Positions 22,433 through 32,059 of a DNA stretch of 64,000 nt are shown here, piece by piece (position 1 is the stretch's first letter; the number at the start of each line of letters is the position of its first letter). Origin of the DNA: Firmicutes bacterium HGW-Firmicutes-14 (GTDB lineage: Bacteria > Bacillota > Thermincolia > Thermincolales > UBA2595); NCBI GenBank assembly GCA_002840275.1, contig PHAB01000016.1, positions 49,194-113,193 on the forward strand, in the 5' to 3' direction. The translations under genes were made by a program, and so were the position numbers. The notes beneath the pieces are model-generated. The model was given only the letters and a program-made list of their open reading frames with translations. It was not told where the DNA came from and did not search any database.

Positions 22433-25330
22433 TTATTTCTCATCCAGCTCATCCCGGCGTTTCTTGGCAGCAAGCAGCCTGGATGTAAAACCTTCGTCCT
22501 CCTGCCTCTCCCCGGCAGTCTGTTTATCATCTGAAGATTTTGCCGTGGTCGGCTGTTTCACCTGTTTTGGTGTTGCCGGATTGACGAAGGTCCCGGCCTC
22601 ATGCCCGGTTTTGGTTTGTCCGGTTTGGGGGTCCCCTCTTTTATCGTCAGGCCGGTATAGCCTCTCCCGCTCCAGTTTCTGTTGCTGCATAACCTTCACC
22701 AGGTCTCCCTGTCCTGCTTCAACTTTGGCCCGGTTACGGGCCAGCCGGTCTGCCAGGCGCCTCCACAGCCGGACAGCCCACCTGAAATGCCAGTTAAAAC
22801 GCCGGGCCGCGATATCTACCGGGACCAGCAGGGCAGCCAGGGCCAGCAGACGCGGCCACAGGGCTGTCCTTCCCCATACGGCCGGCAGCGGCAGCCTGCC
22901 AACCCGGGAGACATCTTCTTCTGGATCAAGGATCTGTCCACCGCCGGCTGCTGCCAAACGGGCCAAAAATTCCTGCTGTTCCGGCTGAAGCAGGTATTCC
23001 GGTGAATAAGGCAGGACCAGCCCGGCTGTCTTCTGCCTGGCATAGCCCCGGCCGGCCCGTTCGACAACCTGGACAAGATAAGCGCCCGGGTCTTTCAGGG
23101 GAAACTTCCCTGAATACTGGCCGGGAGCCTCTGCCGGCAGGCTTATCTCAAAACTGCTCCCATCAGGGGCTGCCACCCTGGCCAGCATATCATGGACCTG
23201 CCGGCGTTCACCGGGAATATCCACACTGACCAGTCCTTCCCCGTTCCGGTAGCCTGTAGTTACAACCATATCCCCTTCCGCTTCCGCGGGAAGGGTCCAG
23301 CTGGCCAGTTTCCCCCAGAACTGGGGAAACCCGCTCCACTTAACCCATTCGCCGGCCCAGCGGCCCTGTGCATCACTGGTCCAGGCAGCTGCCCGGCCCA
23401 GCCCGTAATGCCACCGGGCCAGAACAGGGTCTCCCTTGTGACTGACCAGGATGGTTTCCGCTGTACCTTTGGCAGAAGCCGCTACATATCCGAAGAGGGG
23501 GGGTAACCCCTCACCCGCCGGAAAAAGACCGGTACCGGCCGTTACCGTAGGAATAAAGGGTTCCTGGACCAGGTAACTCCTGGTGGCTATTATAGTTTCC
23601 TTAGTAAAGATCTTCGGGATGCTCTCAAAATCGTCGGTGTAGTAGTACCTCCCTTTTCCCCCCTCTGCCAGGGCAGAAAGAAGACGGGTATCGGAATCAC
23701 TTCCCACCGCGATTGTTGACAGGGTCACTTTGTCCCCGTTCATCTGGGACAAGAGCTCCTCATAATTCCCACCGTAAGCGGACTGCCCGTCAGTCAGCAG
23801 GATGATGTGTTTAACCTTGACCTCTGCATCCACCAGGGACTGGTAAGCCGCCTGCAGGGCCGGGAATATATTGGTCCCGCCGCCCGCCCGGATGGACCCT
23901 ATATTGTCCCGGGCTGCTTCCTTATCCTTGAGCGGCCCGGTTTCGATAACCCATTTATAATTGCTGTCAAAGGCAACTACCCCCAGCCAGTCCTTGTCCT
24001 CCAGTATTTCCAACGCCCTGACGGCAGCTTCCTTGGCCAGCTCCATTTTTGGTATACCGTAATTGTCCCCGTCCATACTGCCGGACTTGTCTATGACAAC
24101 AGCCAGACCCACACTGGGGACCTCCCCCTTGCCCCTGATATCCATATGTACCGGCAGCGCCTTCTCCACCGGGGTTTTGAAATAACCTCCCAGGCCAAAA
24201 CTGTCTTCACCGCCCACCATGATCAGGCCCCGGCCCAAATCCCGGACATATATCTCCAGGTCCCTCATGGTTGAGTCAGGCAGTTCCATAGCCGGAACGT
24301 TTATCAATACAATGGAAGAATACCCGGCCATACCGGACAGGCTCCGGGGCATCATGGCAGTATTCATTGTTTCAACCTGCATCCCGGTAGACCCGATAGC
24401 CTGCCCCAGGAACCGGCCATCCCCCGGCTGTCCCTCAACCAGGAGGATGCGGGGGATTCCCGCCACTTCCGTCACAGCGGCCCCGATGTTATTTTCACTG
24501 CGGGTATCCTGTTCGGGGATGAGTTCTGCCTTATATGTATGCAGGCCCGGTTTTTCAACCCTCACAGACCAGACCAGACTGTTATCCCCCTTGGAAATCT
24601 TAACAGCCTCTTCCCGGAGCAGCCTGTTGTCAGCCGTTATCCTCACTATTCCCCGGGTCGAAACCGTACTCTCAATGTTTACAACCAAATCAAAGTACTC
24701 GCCTTCCCGCAGGTGGGCAGGCATATCCACCGACTTAACCAGGGCTTCCGGCCCCCCGCCTGTTTTCACCGGCAGGACATCCAGCCGTATACCCTGTCCG
24801 CTGAGGAGCGCTGCCTGTTCCACGGCATCACCTGTTGTCTGCTTGCCGTCTGTAATCAGGACAATCTGCCTGCCTTTGTCTTCTGGCAGCATGGCCTGGG
24901 CCAGACGCAGGCCTGCGGCCAGATCGGTATGGTTCTGTCCCACCACCGCCTGGAAGCCCCCAAAATCGGGCCGCTGGATGACCGGGTATTCTACCATGGC
25001 CTTCTCACCCAGGCTGACTACCCCGGCCGCAACTTCAGGAGACAGGCCGGCCAGCGACCGGTTTATCCATTTGGCAGCCTCTCCTGCTTTCTCCGACATA
25101 GAAGACGAAAGGTCAGCCACATAAACGACAGTCCTCTCCCTGTGCCGGAAGGTAAGCTCCAGTCCCGCCAGGGACAACATCAAAAGCGCCGCCAGCAGAA
25201 CCCTTAAACCCAGAAACAGTTTTTGCTGCCAGGGGCGGAAAGCCTTTGGGCTGCGCAGCCACAGGAAGGCGAAATATGGAATTAGCATGAATAAGAATAA
25301 GTACCAGGGATTGGTGAAATTAATGCCCAC
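22433..25330 (-). CDS. large membrane VWA protein with amidotransferase-like domain
   Basis: 965 aa. Two N-terminal membrane helices are followed by a VWA domain with D-L-S-S-S (about residue 73), a class-I amidotransferase-like segment (ILLVEGQPGDG onward, about residue 290), a second VWA domain with perfect MIDAS D-K-S-G-S (about residue 410), a beta-rich region, a late membrane helix, and a charged cytoplasmic tail of about 100 residues. The GTG start at 25330 overlaps the previous stop by 11 bases. It is the last gene of the eight-gene MoxR/VWA locus. VWA proteins with MoxR ATPases usually act in metal-dependent assembly or activation; the target is unknown. Confidence 0.85.
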   Translation of the reverse strand: MGINFTNPWYLFLFMLIPYFAFLWLRSPKAFRPWQQKLFLGLRVLLAALLMLSLAGLELTFRHRERTVVYVADLSSSMSEKAGEAAKWINRSLAGLSPEVAAGVVSLGEKAMVEYPVIQRPDFGGFQAVVGQNHTDLAAGLRLAQAMLPEDKGRQIVLITDGKQTTGDAVEQAALLSGQGIRLDVLPVKTGGGPEALVKSVDMPAHLREGEYFDLVVNIESTVSTRGIVRITADNRLLREEAVKISKGDNSLVWSVRVEKPGLHTYKAELIPEQDTRSENNIGAAVTEVAGIPRILLVEGQPGDGRFLGQAIGSTGMQVETMNTAMMPRSLSGMAGYSSIVLINVPAMELPDSTMRDLEIYVRDLGRGLIMVGGEDSFGLGGYFKTPVEKALPVHMDIRGKGEVPSVGLAVVIDKSGSMDGDNYGIPKMELAKEAAVRALEILEDKDWLGVVAFDSNYKWVIETGPLKDKEAARDNIGSIRAGGGTNIFPALQAAYQSLVDAEVKVKHIILLTDGQSAYGGNYEELLSQMNGDKVTLSTIAVGSDSDTRLLSALAEGGKGRYYYTDDFESIPKIFTKETIIATRSYLVQEPFIPTVTAGTGLFPAGEGLPPLFGYVAASAKGTAETILVSHKGDPVLARWHYGLGRAAAWTSDAQGRWAGEWVKWSGFPQFWGKLASWTLPAEAEGDMVVTTGYRNGEGLVSVDIPGERRQVHDMLARVAAPDGSSFEISLPAEAPGQYSGKFPLKDPGAYLVQVVERAGRGYARQKTAGLVLPYSPEYLLQPEQQEFLARLAAAGGGQILDPEEDVSRVGRLPLPAVWGRTALWPRLLALAALLVPVDIAARRFNWHFRWAVRLWRRLADRLARNRAKVEAGQGDLVKVMQQQKLERERLYRPDDKRGDPQTGQTKTGHEAGTFVNPATPKQVKQPTTAKSSDDKQTAGERQEDEGFTSRLLAAKKRRDELDEK

Positions 25331-27143
25331 ACAGATACACCCACCATTCCAGGGACAAAAGTAATAATACCGCTAAAACCAGCCAGGGCCATAATTCCAG
25401 ATTACCCCTGACCTTGGCCGGGGCTGCCGCGTCACGGCTGCCAACCTTCAGGTGATCCAAAGGTTTTACCTGTGACTCGGTGGGGGAAAAGAAATTAACT
25501 GCCAGGTAATCCTCCTGTTTTCCGTCCCCTGTCAGTTGTTCTATTTTATACAGGCCGGTGTCCCACGTTTTGGTGATATTCTTCACCGGGAAAGGGGGGG
25601 CCAGCTGCACGCGGCTTCCGTCAGGTGTCGTCATAAACACTTCTTTGGTCTGGGGTCCCACAGCCAGCTCCACGCTGCTCCCGGCGTTAACCTGAGACTC
25701 CCTGACAGCGCCTGAGGGAACAAGCCAGTCCAGCATATTTTGAATGAGAATTGGGAAGGCCGGCCTGAGCGGCAGGTCTGAGTTATGCAGGTCAAAACCA
25801 AAAACCGCAGTCCTGGACTGACCGACCCTGCCTGCTGTGATCAGCGGCCTGCCACCCGATGTGAGCAATGGCTGCCACCCTCCCTTGCTTATTAATCCTT
25901 TACCGGCTGCAATATGCACATCAGCCCAGGAAACATACTGGAGAAGGGCATGGCCCTGAACGGCTTCCAGCTGGCCTGTGTCCTTTTCCTCCCCTGATTC
26001 CAGGAGTCCGCTGGAAGAGGGAGGATTTATCACCAGAAGCTGGCCCCGGGGGGTTTTATCAGGCCAAAAACCGTCGAAGATATATAAACTGTATTCCTCC
26101 TGAACCCCAGAGTAATCTCCCGGGCCAACCTTGTGAACTTCCAATGAGGGGTTCAGTTTCAGAACCTGTTCAAGGAATATGTTCCCTTTGGTCACCAGCA
26201 GCACCTTGGCCTGTCTCCCCTGGCGGGGGACGAGCCATGCATTGTTGTCTTCCGCCAGCCCGTCATCCGTTTCCAGTCTTACCTCAAGGAACGGGGTACC
26301 TCCGGGGACCTGCCAGAACAGGTGGGCTGATCCGCCCGGTTCAACCCCGGCAGACTGGATATCGAGGAGTTTGCCCCCTGAAAAGAAATTCACGGTGGCT
26401 TCAGTCTCCCGGGAACCGAAATTGTCTATCCTGGTCAGGGCCAGCAAACCTTCGGGTCCGTCCCTGAGGGCAAAGGTCCCGACGGCCAGGTTATCATCCC
26501 TGCTGCCAACCTTTACATACTCAAAATCCGGGACCGAAACAGGTTCTTCCGGTACAATGGCCCCGCCGTCACTGAAAAAAACCACCCTGGTCCTGTTTCC
26601 TTTTTGCAGCAGGGCAGTTACCAGGGACAGGGCAGGCTCCAGGTTTGCCCCATAAAGACCCGGTTCAACCTTTTTTAGGCGGGAAGCGGCATCCGCCGGA
26701 TTATCGGCCTGGTTGACCAGGACTTCCGGGACCTGACCCACCGCAATTACGGAAAATCTTGTCCCAGGCTTCTGTCCCTCCACAAGTTCAAGGATTTCAG
26801 CCTTGGCCAGGTCCAGCCGGGTTTTCCCTTCCTCTACAGTGCCCATGCTGGCCGAAGTGTCCAGCAAAACAAGCAGGTCCCGGCCGGGTTCCTGCATTCT
26901 TACCAGGTACGGGCGCATCAGGGCCAGGACCAGTAAAGCCGCCAGCAAAAGCTGCAGGAACATCAGCAGGTTCCTTCTCAGTTTCTGCCAAGGAGTCTGG
27001 GAGATGCTGTCCGCCAGGACCTTCTGCCACAGGAGGGTGCTGCTGACCAGCTCCTCTTCCCTCTTCTGCCGCAGGAGATAAAACAATATTATAACAGGAA
27101 TTATAAGTGCAAAAATCGCAGATGAAGAAGCCAAGAACTGCAT
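25320..27143 (-). CDS. BatA-type membrane VWA protein
   Basis: 607 aa. The N-terminal BatA-like part has a hydrophobic helix, then LLRQKREEELVSSTLLWQKV and another helix. The VWA domain carries the MIDAS motif D-T-S-A-S at about residue 93. A long beta-rich extracytoplasmic region follows, with a C-terminal helix (LVLAVLLLLSLEW). ATG 27143 has GGAGG at 6 bases. A 221-bp palindromic insertion ends only 30 bases outside the ribosome site, between this gene and DUF58. Functionally it should work with MoxR and DUF58. Confidence 0.87.
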   Translation of the reverse strand: MQFLASSSAIFALIIPVIILFYLLRQKREEELVSSTLLWQKVLADSISQTPWQKLRRNLLMFLQLLLAALLVLALMRPYLVRMQEPGRDLLVLLDTSASMGTVEEGKTRLDLAKAEILELVEGQKPGTRFSVIAVGQVPEVLVNQADNPADAASRLKKVEPGLYGANLEPALSLVTALLQKGNRTRVVFFSDGGAIVPEEPVSVPDFEYVKVGSRDDNLAVGTFALRDGPEGLLALTRIDNFGSRETEATVNFFSGGKLLDIQSAGVEPGGSAHLFWQVPGGTPFLEVRLETDDGLAEDNNAWLVPRQGRQAKVLLVTKGNIFLEQVLKLNPSLEVHKVGPGDYSGVQEEYSLYIFDGFWPDKTPRGQLLVINPPSSSGLLESGEEKDTGQLEAVQGHALLQYVSWADVHIAAGKGLISKGGWQPLLTSGGRPLITAGRVGQSRTAVFGFDLHNSDLPLRPAFPILIQNMLDWLVPSGAVRESQVNAGSSVELAVGPQTKEVFMTTPDGSRVQLAPPFPVKNITKTWDTGLYKIEQLTGDGKQEDYLAVNFFSPTESQVKPLDHLKVGSRDAAAPAKVRGNLELWPWLVLAVLLLLSLEWWVYLCGH

Positions 27144-27171
27144 ACAAAACCTCCGTCGGATAAAACAGTAT

Positions 27172-27392
27172 TTATAAGGGTTGATATATACAACGGAATT
27201 ACTCTTGGTTCCCTTGTGCGCCTCTAAGGCAAAATCACTGATTCCGCCTCCGGTTTTACCCGCCCAAGCGACCTCCTGTCGCTGGGCGGCTCCGGCATCC
27301 GTGCCTCCGCCGCAGGCTCCATCAGTGTTTTCGCCAAGTGGCGCACCAATGGAACCAAAGGCAATTTCTTTTGTATATATCAACCCTTATAA
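27172..27392. mobile_element. MITE-like palindromic insertion inside the MoxR/VWA operon
   Basis: 221 bp bounded by perfect 22-bp terminal inverted repeats (27172-27193 and 27371-27392, ends TTATAAGGGTTG). The similarity of the arms continues imperfectly for about 60 bp, and the centre contains a further hairpin (CCGCCCAAGCGAC / GTCGCTGGGCGG). It encodes nothing. No clear target duplication is visible. As RNA it would fold into one long hairpin in the operon transcript. The 80 bases from 27393 to 27472 between it and DUF58 hold nothing recognisable. Confidence 0.8.
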
Positions 27393-27472
27393 GCACATGA
27401 TTTTACCAGCAATTATATTGACTCGAAAAAACAGGTCAGCACTGCCGGACAGGCACCCTCCTCATCAGGGCA

Positions 27473-28354
27473 CTATCCCAGCACCCCTATACTGCGCAGG
27501 GATCTTAAAACGATATCTTCCGGGTTCTCTTCCGCACCTATGGTATGGTACGCAATTTCTCTGTTCAGGCAAAAACGCCTGAGTTCGTTAACGAATTCCC
27601 TGAACCTGTCACGGTATGCCTGCAGCAGCATGGGAGTAATGCTCACTTCCCTGGCCTCGCCGTTTTCACAGTCCACCAGCCGGAAATTGCCCATCAGCTC
27701 AGGTTCCCGTTCCCCGGCGGCCAGGATATGTAAAACCACCACCTGCTGCCCCAGGTGCTGCAGGTATTTCAACCCCTCATGATAGCCTGAGGGGCTTAAG
27801 AAGTCAGATATAAGGACCGCTATGCCGGGCCGTTTGATGATCCTGCCGGCCTGTCTCAGTGAGGCATTCAGGTCGGTATCCCCTGCTCCGTCCAATTGTT
27901 CAAGAAAACGCCAGACCCGGCCGACAGCCGCTTTACCCCGCTGCAGGGGCAGATAGCCTGTAAGACCCGGACCGAGGGCAGCCGCACTGACCTGCTCCGT
28001 ATTTACCAGGGCCAGGTAGGCAAGGGACCCGGCCAGCTGTTTGGCCAGCCTGAGCTTGGCACCGTCCCTCCAGCCCATGGAGCCGCTGGTATCAATCAGC
28101 AGATACAGGGCTAGGTCCTGTTCTTCCATAAACAGTTTGACAAAAAGTCTCTCCAGCCTGGCATAGGCATTCCAGTCCACCTGCCGCCAGTCATCCCCCT
28201 GGACATAGGAACGGTAATCGGCGAATTCCACCGACTGGCCTTTCCTGGGGGAACGGTGCTGCCCTGAATACCGTCCGGCCATGGATTTTTTCATCAAAAA
28301 GGCCATCTGTTCCAGTTTTCTGAGAAAATCCCTGTCAAAAAGCAGGTTTTCCAA
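27473..28354 (-). CDS. DUF58 domain protein (VWA-like)
   Basis: 293 aa. The DUF58 core DDWRQVDWNAYARLERLFVK is followed by a MIDAS-like D-T-S-G-S in LLIDTSGSMGWRDG. Such proteins accompany MoxR ATPases and are thought to bind a partner through the metal site. It uses a TTG start directly adjoining the TAG of moxR, so translation is coupled. No membrane helix or signal is present: a cytosolic component of the locus. Confidence 0.9.
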   Translation of the reverse strand: MENLLFDRDFLRKLEQMAFLMKKSMAGRYSGQHRSPRKGQSVEFADYRSYVQGDDWRQVDWNAYARLERLFVKLFMEEQDLALYLLIDTSGSMGWRDGAKLRLAKQLAGSLAYLALVNTEQVSAAALGPGLTGYLPLQRGKAAVGRVWRFLEQLDGAGDTDLNASLRQAGRIIKRPGIAVLISDFLSPSGYHEGLKYLQHLGQQVVVLHILAAGEREPELMGNFRLVDCENGEAREVSITPMLLQAYRDRFREFVNELRRFCLNREIAYHTIGAEENPEDIVLRSLRSIGVLG

Positions 28355-29359
28355 CTACCTCACTCCCTTGGCCTTGGGGATTGAATCAAGCAGTTCATTA
28401 ATCAGGATGTCGGTGGAAACCCCTTCAGCCTCTCCCTCAAAATTAATGAAAAACCTGTGTCTTAAGGCAGGCAGAGCAACAGCGTCCACATCTTCAAAAG
28501 CCACGTTGAATCGCCCTTCAAGAAGCGCCCTGATCCTTGCCGTTGTCAGGATAGCCTGGGCCCCCCTGGGGCTGGCCCCGCAGCTGACATATTTCTTTAC
28601 CCGCTCCGGTGCATCACTGTTTTCCGGATGAGTGGCCATGATAATCCGTATTATATAATCTGCCACATGATCGGCCACCGGCACACTCACAGCCGCCCTG
28701 ATAAGCCCGGACAGGCCCTGGTCATCTGTCACCGTTTCCATCTCCTGAGCAGGGTCAACGGTTGTCCTGAGCAATATCTGTTTCAGCTCTTCAGCTTCCG
28801 GAAACATGACCGCTATTTTGAAGAGGAAACGGTCCAGCTGGGCTTCCGGCAGGGGATAGGTGCCTTCCATCTCCAAAGGGTTTTGGGTGGCCAGGACAAA
28901 AAACGGGGCAGGCAACGGCCTGGTAACTCCGGCAACCGAGACGGTCCGCTCCTGCATAGCCTCCAGAAGGGCGCTCTGGGTCTTGGGAGTAGCCCGGTTT
29001 ATTTCATCAGCCAGCACCAGGTTAGCAAAAACAGGTCCCGGCTGAAACCGGAAGGCCCTGCCCTCTGCTGTTTCGGTCATTATATTGGTCCCCACGATAT
29101 CAGCCGGCATCAGGTCAGGTGTAAACTGGATCCTGACAAATTTAAGGCCCAAAACCCGGCCCAGCGTCCGGACCAACAGGGTTTTACCCAATCCGGGTAC
29201 TCCCTCCAGGAGGGCATGTCCCCCGGCTATCAGGCATAACAGGACCTGCCTGATTACGTCCCGCTGTCCGACCATCACCTTGGCAATCTCTTTTTCGATG
29301 CCCTGTATTTTTTCCACCACATCTGCCACCTGGGCTTCCCCTTGTTTCAAAGGGTCCAT
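28355..29359 (-). CDS. MoxR family AAA+ ATPase
   Basis: 334 aa. Walker A is GVPGLGKT, Walker B LVLADEINRA, followed by the MoxR signature TPKTQSALLEAMQE and sensor FVLATQNPLEMEGTYPLPEA. MoxR ATPases act as chaperones that remodel or load metal into partner complexes together with VWA proteins. It is followed without a gap by DUF58 and then by two VWA proteins. ATG 29359 lies 28 bases after the stop of the coiled-coil membrane protein. Cytosolic. Confidence 0.95.
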   Translation of the reverse strand: MDPLKQGEAQVADVVEKIQGIEKEIAKVMVGQRDVIRQVLLCLIAGGHALLEGVPGLGKTLLVRTLGRVLGLKFVRIQFTPDLMPADIVGTNIMTETAEGRAFRFQPGPVFANLVLADEINRATPKTQSALLEAMQERTVSVAGVTRPLPAPFFVLATQNPLEMEGTYPLPEAQLDRFLFKIAVMFPEAEELKQILLRTTVDPAQEMETVTDDQGLSGLIRAAVSVPVADHVADYIIRIIMATHPENSDAPERVKKYVSCGASPRGAQAILTTARIRALLEGRFNVAFEDVDAVALPALRHRFFINFEGEAEGVSTDILINELLDSIPKAKGVR

Positions 29360-29387
29360 AAATATACCTCCACTGATTATTTGCCCG

Positions 29388-31208
29388 CTATTCGGCCAGT
29401 CCGACGAAATAATCCCTGACCATATCCTTCAAATTATCCGGGACATATTGTTTATCCATGCTTTCCAGGCCTTCAGAACTGTATTCCGCCAGTACATCGT
29501 TATAAGGCAGGAGGCTGCCTCCCTCAACCGGCGAATTATCCAGGTCAACCTGGGTTGATTCTCCAGAACTGCCCGTGGTTCCAGAAACACGGCTCTGTTC
29601 CCCGCCGTCTCCCAGCCTGGTAGGCACATAAATCCTTTCATACCTTCCCTCACTGTCAGGAGCATCACCGGCGCCGCTCCCGGAGCCCGGTCCCCCGGCG
29701 CCAAAGGTCCCGCCGTCCCTGTTGGTACTGCCGGTACCCGCCCCGCCACCGCTACCGCTTCCACTACCACCGCTTCCACTCCCGCCGCTTCCACTGCCGC
29801 TTCCATTGCCGCTTGCATTGCCGCTTCCGCTGCCGCTGCCACCGGCCCCGGAACCCGTGCTGCCACCTGAACCGCTGGTCCCGCTGGCACCGCTGCCTCC
29901 GTTACCATTGCTGCCACTTGTACCGCTGCTGCCGCCGGTACCGCTGCTACCTCCGGTGCCGTCACTGCCTGAGCCGTCACTGCCTCCGGCGCCGCCCGCC
30001 ATGGCGGTCGAGCCTGACCCGCCCTGGCCGGCTGCTGCCAGCATCCTGCCCTTGCCCCGTCCCAGGGCCGCCTGGAGGTTCCCGGCCAGGCGGTTTGCCG
30101 CAGATGATGCCGCCATCTCTCCTGACAGTTCCCGGGCGGCTTCATCTATCCCGGCCCGGCCTTCGGCCCCGCCGGCCCTGACTTTCTCCGCGGCGCCCCG
30201 CAGGGCTTCAGCCAACCTGGTCTCACCCTGGTCCTTCATCACCCGGGCCGATTCCTCCATAAGTCCCGCCAGCTTCTGCCGTTCATCATCACTGAGTTCC
30301 TCTATCCGGTCCCTGAGCTGGTCCATATTTTTCCGGAATTCCGCCATATCTCCCTTATCCAGGGCTTCCCCGGCTTTACGGGTCAGGGGATCCTGCTGCA
30401 GAAGGGCTGCAATCCGGGCCAGCCTTTCCTCCCGGTCTTCGGGAGACAGCTTCTCTGCCAGCTCATTTTCCGCCCTGGCCATTATCCGGGCCCCCTCTTC
30501 AGGAGTCTTAACCCCTGACAGTTCCTTAAGGATCTTTTCCAGTTCCCTGTCCAGTTCTTTCCGCACTTCTTCACTAAGGCCTTTTTCCTCAGCCACCAGG
30601 TTTTTCGCCTGCTTAATCTCCTTACGCGTCTCTTCCAGGGCCAGTTTCTGTGCTTTTCTCACCCGGGCCACATCATCCATAGGATTTGGCCACAGAATCA
30701 GCGCGACGGCTACAAGAGCAAGAACAGCCGCGGCTCCCAGCTGCCTGGCAGGTACCAGCCGGGGGTTCAACTGCCAGGGTTTCAACTGCCTGGGATCAAG
30801 CTTCCCCAGGTGATTCAGGGCATCTTCCCTCTGGCAGAGGGCCAGGGGGTCCCGGGAATCCCGCAGCTGCCATGCGGTAGCCGCTCTCTCTTTGAGCCCG
30901 GTTCTGTCAGCTGCCAGGGCTGCCTCCCAGATGCCCGGCCTTTTGTACCACGACCGGGCCATGACCAGGGCAAGGACAAGAAGGCCTGCTGTCACTGCCC
31001 AGGCATTGCTGTCAGGGACAGGGGCAAACCTGGCGGCCGCAAGGACTGCCGCCACTGCGCCCAACCCGGCCGGAAGTCCTTTAAGCAGCCAGAAAAGGTA
31101 GTGCTGCCGGGTAATATGTCCTAATACAGGTAACAATGCTTCTTTCAGTTCCCTTCCACCTGTGTTGTCTGCCCGCATATACTTTCCACCTGTGTTGTCT
31201 GCCGGCAT
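29388..31208 (-). CDS. membrane protein with coiled coil and Gly/Ser-rich region
   Basis: 606 aa. Two hydrophobic stretches lie at about residues 37-95 and one at 170-190. Then comes a Glu/Lys/Arg-rich helical region (about 195-385) likely to form coiled coils, then about 110 residues made almost only of Gly, Ser, Ala, Thr and Asn (plus-strand 29690-30010), and a conserved C-terminus ending in DYFVGLAE. A 30-base tandem duplication repeats the start: MPADNTGGKY is followed by MRADNTGGRE. I choose ATG 31208, just beyond the permease stop at 31211. I recognise no named family. It is the scaffold-like member of the MoxR/VWA locus. Confidence 0.8.
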   Translation of the reverse strand: MPADNTGGKYMRADNTGGRELKEALLPVLGHITRQHYLFWLLKGLPAGLGAVAAVLAAARFAPVPDSNAWAVTAGLLVLALVMARSWYKRPGIWEAALAADRTGLKERAATAWQLRDSRDPLALCQREDALNHLGKLDPRQLKPWQLNPRLVPARQLGAAAVLALVAVALILWPNPMDDVARVRKAQKLALEETRKEIKQAKNLVAEEKGLSEEVRKELDRELEKILKELSGVKTPEEGARIMARAENELAEKLSPEDREERLARIAALLQQDPLTRKAGEALDKGDMAEFRKNMDQLRDRIEELSDDERQKLAGLMEESARVMKDQGETRLAEALRGAAEKVRAGGAEGRAGIDEAARELSGEMAASSAANRLAGNLQAALGRGKGRMLAAAGQGGSGSTAMAGGAGGSDGSGSDGTGGSSGTGGSSGTSGSNGNGGSGASGTSGSGGSTGSGAGGSGSGSGNASGNGSGSGSGGSGSGGSGSGSGGGAGTGSTNRDGGTFGAGGPGSGSGAGDAPDSEGRYERIYVPTRLGDGGEQSRVSGTTGSSGESTQVDLDNSPVEGGSLLPYNDVLAEYSSEGLESMDKQYVPDNLKDMVRDYFVGLAE

Positions 31209-31210
31209 TA

Positions 31211-32059
31211 TTATCCCTTCTTTCTGGTACCTGCCCTCAGCGGGTGAATTAACCATGTGGCAAGCCCCACAGCAACAATAATTATCACAGCATCCAGGAG
31301 CAGGTTTACCTGCCACGGCGCCAGGGCCTTAATCGGAAACATGCCGCCCGGGAAAGGCAGGAAATTCTGGCCCATGGGGAGACCGGACCCGAGCGCTACC
31401 AGGGGGTTGAAGTAGATTATAAACGGTACATCCACAGGCCCCTGGGCATAACTGGCATACTGCTGTATCTGTCTTATCATCTGGGCGACAAAAAATGTAC
31501 CGGCAAACAGGAAAAAAGTTATCCCGTAACTGAATACAACTGCCACAGTTGTGCGCCTGAAGAAAGAAGAGAAAAAAATGCCTATACTGCCCAGTGTAAG
31601 CGTGGTAACCAGGTAAATGCCCGCAGCCTGCAAAAATTCCCGCATCGATATATTCCCAAAGAAGAAAACGATACTGTAAAGAGGCAGGGATAGCACTACC
31701 AAAAGCAGGATATAACTGATAGCTGACAGCAGTTTGCCAACTGTGACTGAAAGGGGAGACATCCTGGTAATCATCAACAGGGGCAGGGTCTGTCTCTCCC
31801 GCTCCCCGCTGATAACCCCGGCTGTCATCCCCGGGGTGAGAAATCCTATCAACAGCAGCTGCAGGACAGCCATCAGGTTGAATATCTCCATTCCCATCCG
31901 CAGGGCCCGCGGCCCTGCATACCCGTACATAGTCCGTTCATAGAGGAAAAACCCTCCTATAATGACCAGGATTCCCAGGTAAAAAGTTATCAGGAAGGGT
32001 GAACGCCATGTTCTGACCCTGTCTCTTAATTCCTTCATTAAAACCGGGTTCTTAATCAC
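31211..32059 (-). CDS. ABC-2 type transporter permease
   Basis: 282-aa membrane protein with six predicted helices. MKELRDRVRTWRSPFL near the start and TPGMTAGVISGERERQTLPL in the second third are typical of ABC-2 permeases such as NosY/GldF. The start overlaps the ATPase stop (4 bases). It forms the exporter core with the ATPase at 32056-32985. The same arrangement (ATPase, permease, GldG-like secreted protein) is known from gliding and MoxR-type loci, but the substrate is not known. Confidence 0.9.
   Translation of the reverse strand: MIKNPVLMKELRDRVRTWRSPFLITFYLGILVIIGGFFLYERTMYGYAGPRALRMGMEIFNLMAVLQLLLIGFLTPGMTAGVISGERERQTLPLLMITRMSPLSVTVGKLLSAISYILLLVVLSLPLYSIVFFFGNISMREFLQAAGIYLVTTLTLGSIGIFFSSFFRRTTVAVVFSYGITFFLFAGTFFVAQMIRQIQQYASYAQGPVDVPFIIYFNPLVALGSGLPMGQNFLPFPGGMFPIKALAPWQVNLLLDAVIIIVAVGLATWLIHPLRAGTRKKG

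Noticed and set aside
24219..25124. Plus-strand 301-codon frame
   Set aside because: Antisense to the VWA protein 22433-25330; no recognisable domain, low-complexity Ser/Arg/Thr composition typical of shadows in GC-rich genes.
29690..30010. Repetitive DNA resembling a CRISPR or satellite array
   Set aside because: The repeats are short in-frame Gly/Ser codons of variable spacing inside a real gene; no spacers or cas genes are present.
29722..30813. Long plus-strand frame of 363 codons rich in Pro and Leu
   Set aside because: It is the complement of the Gly/Ser-rich and coiled-coil coding region of the minus-strand gene 29388-31208; composition mirrors that gene and no ribosome site or homology is seen.
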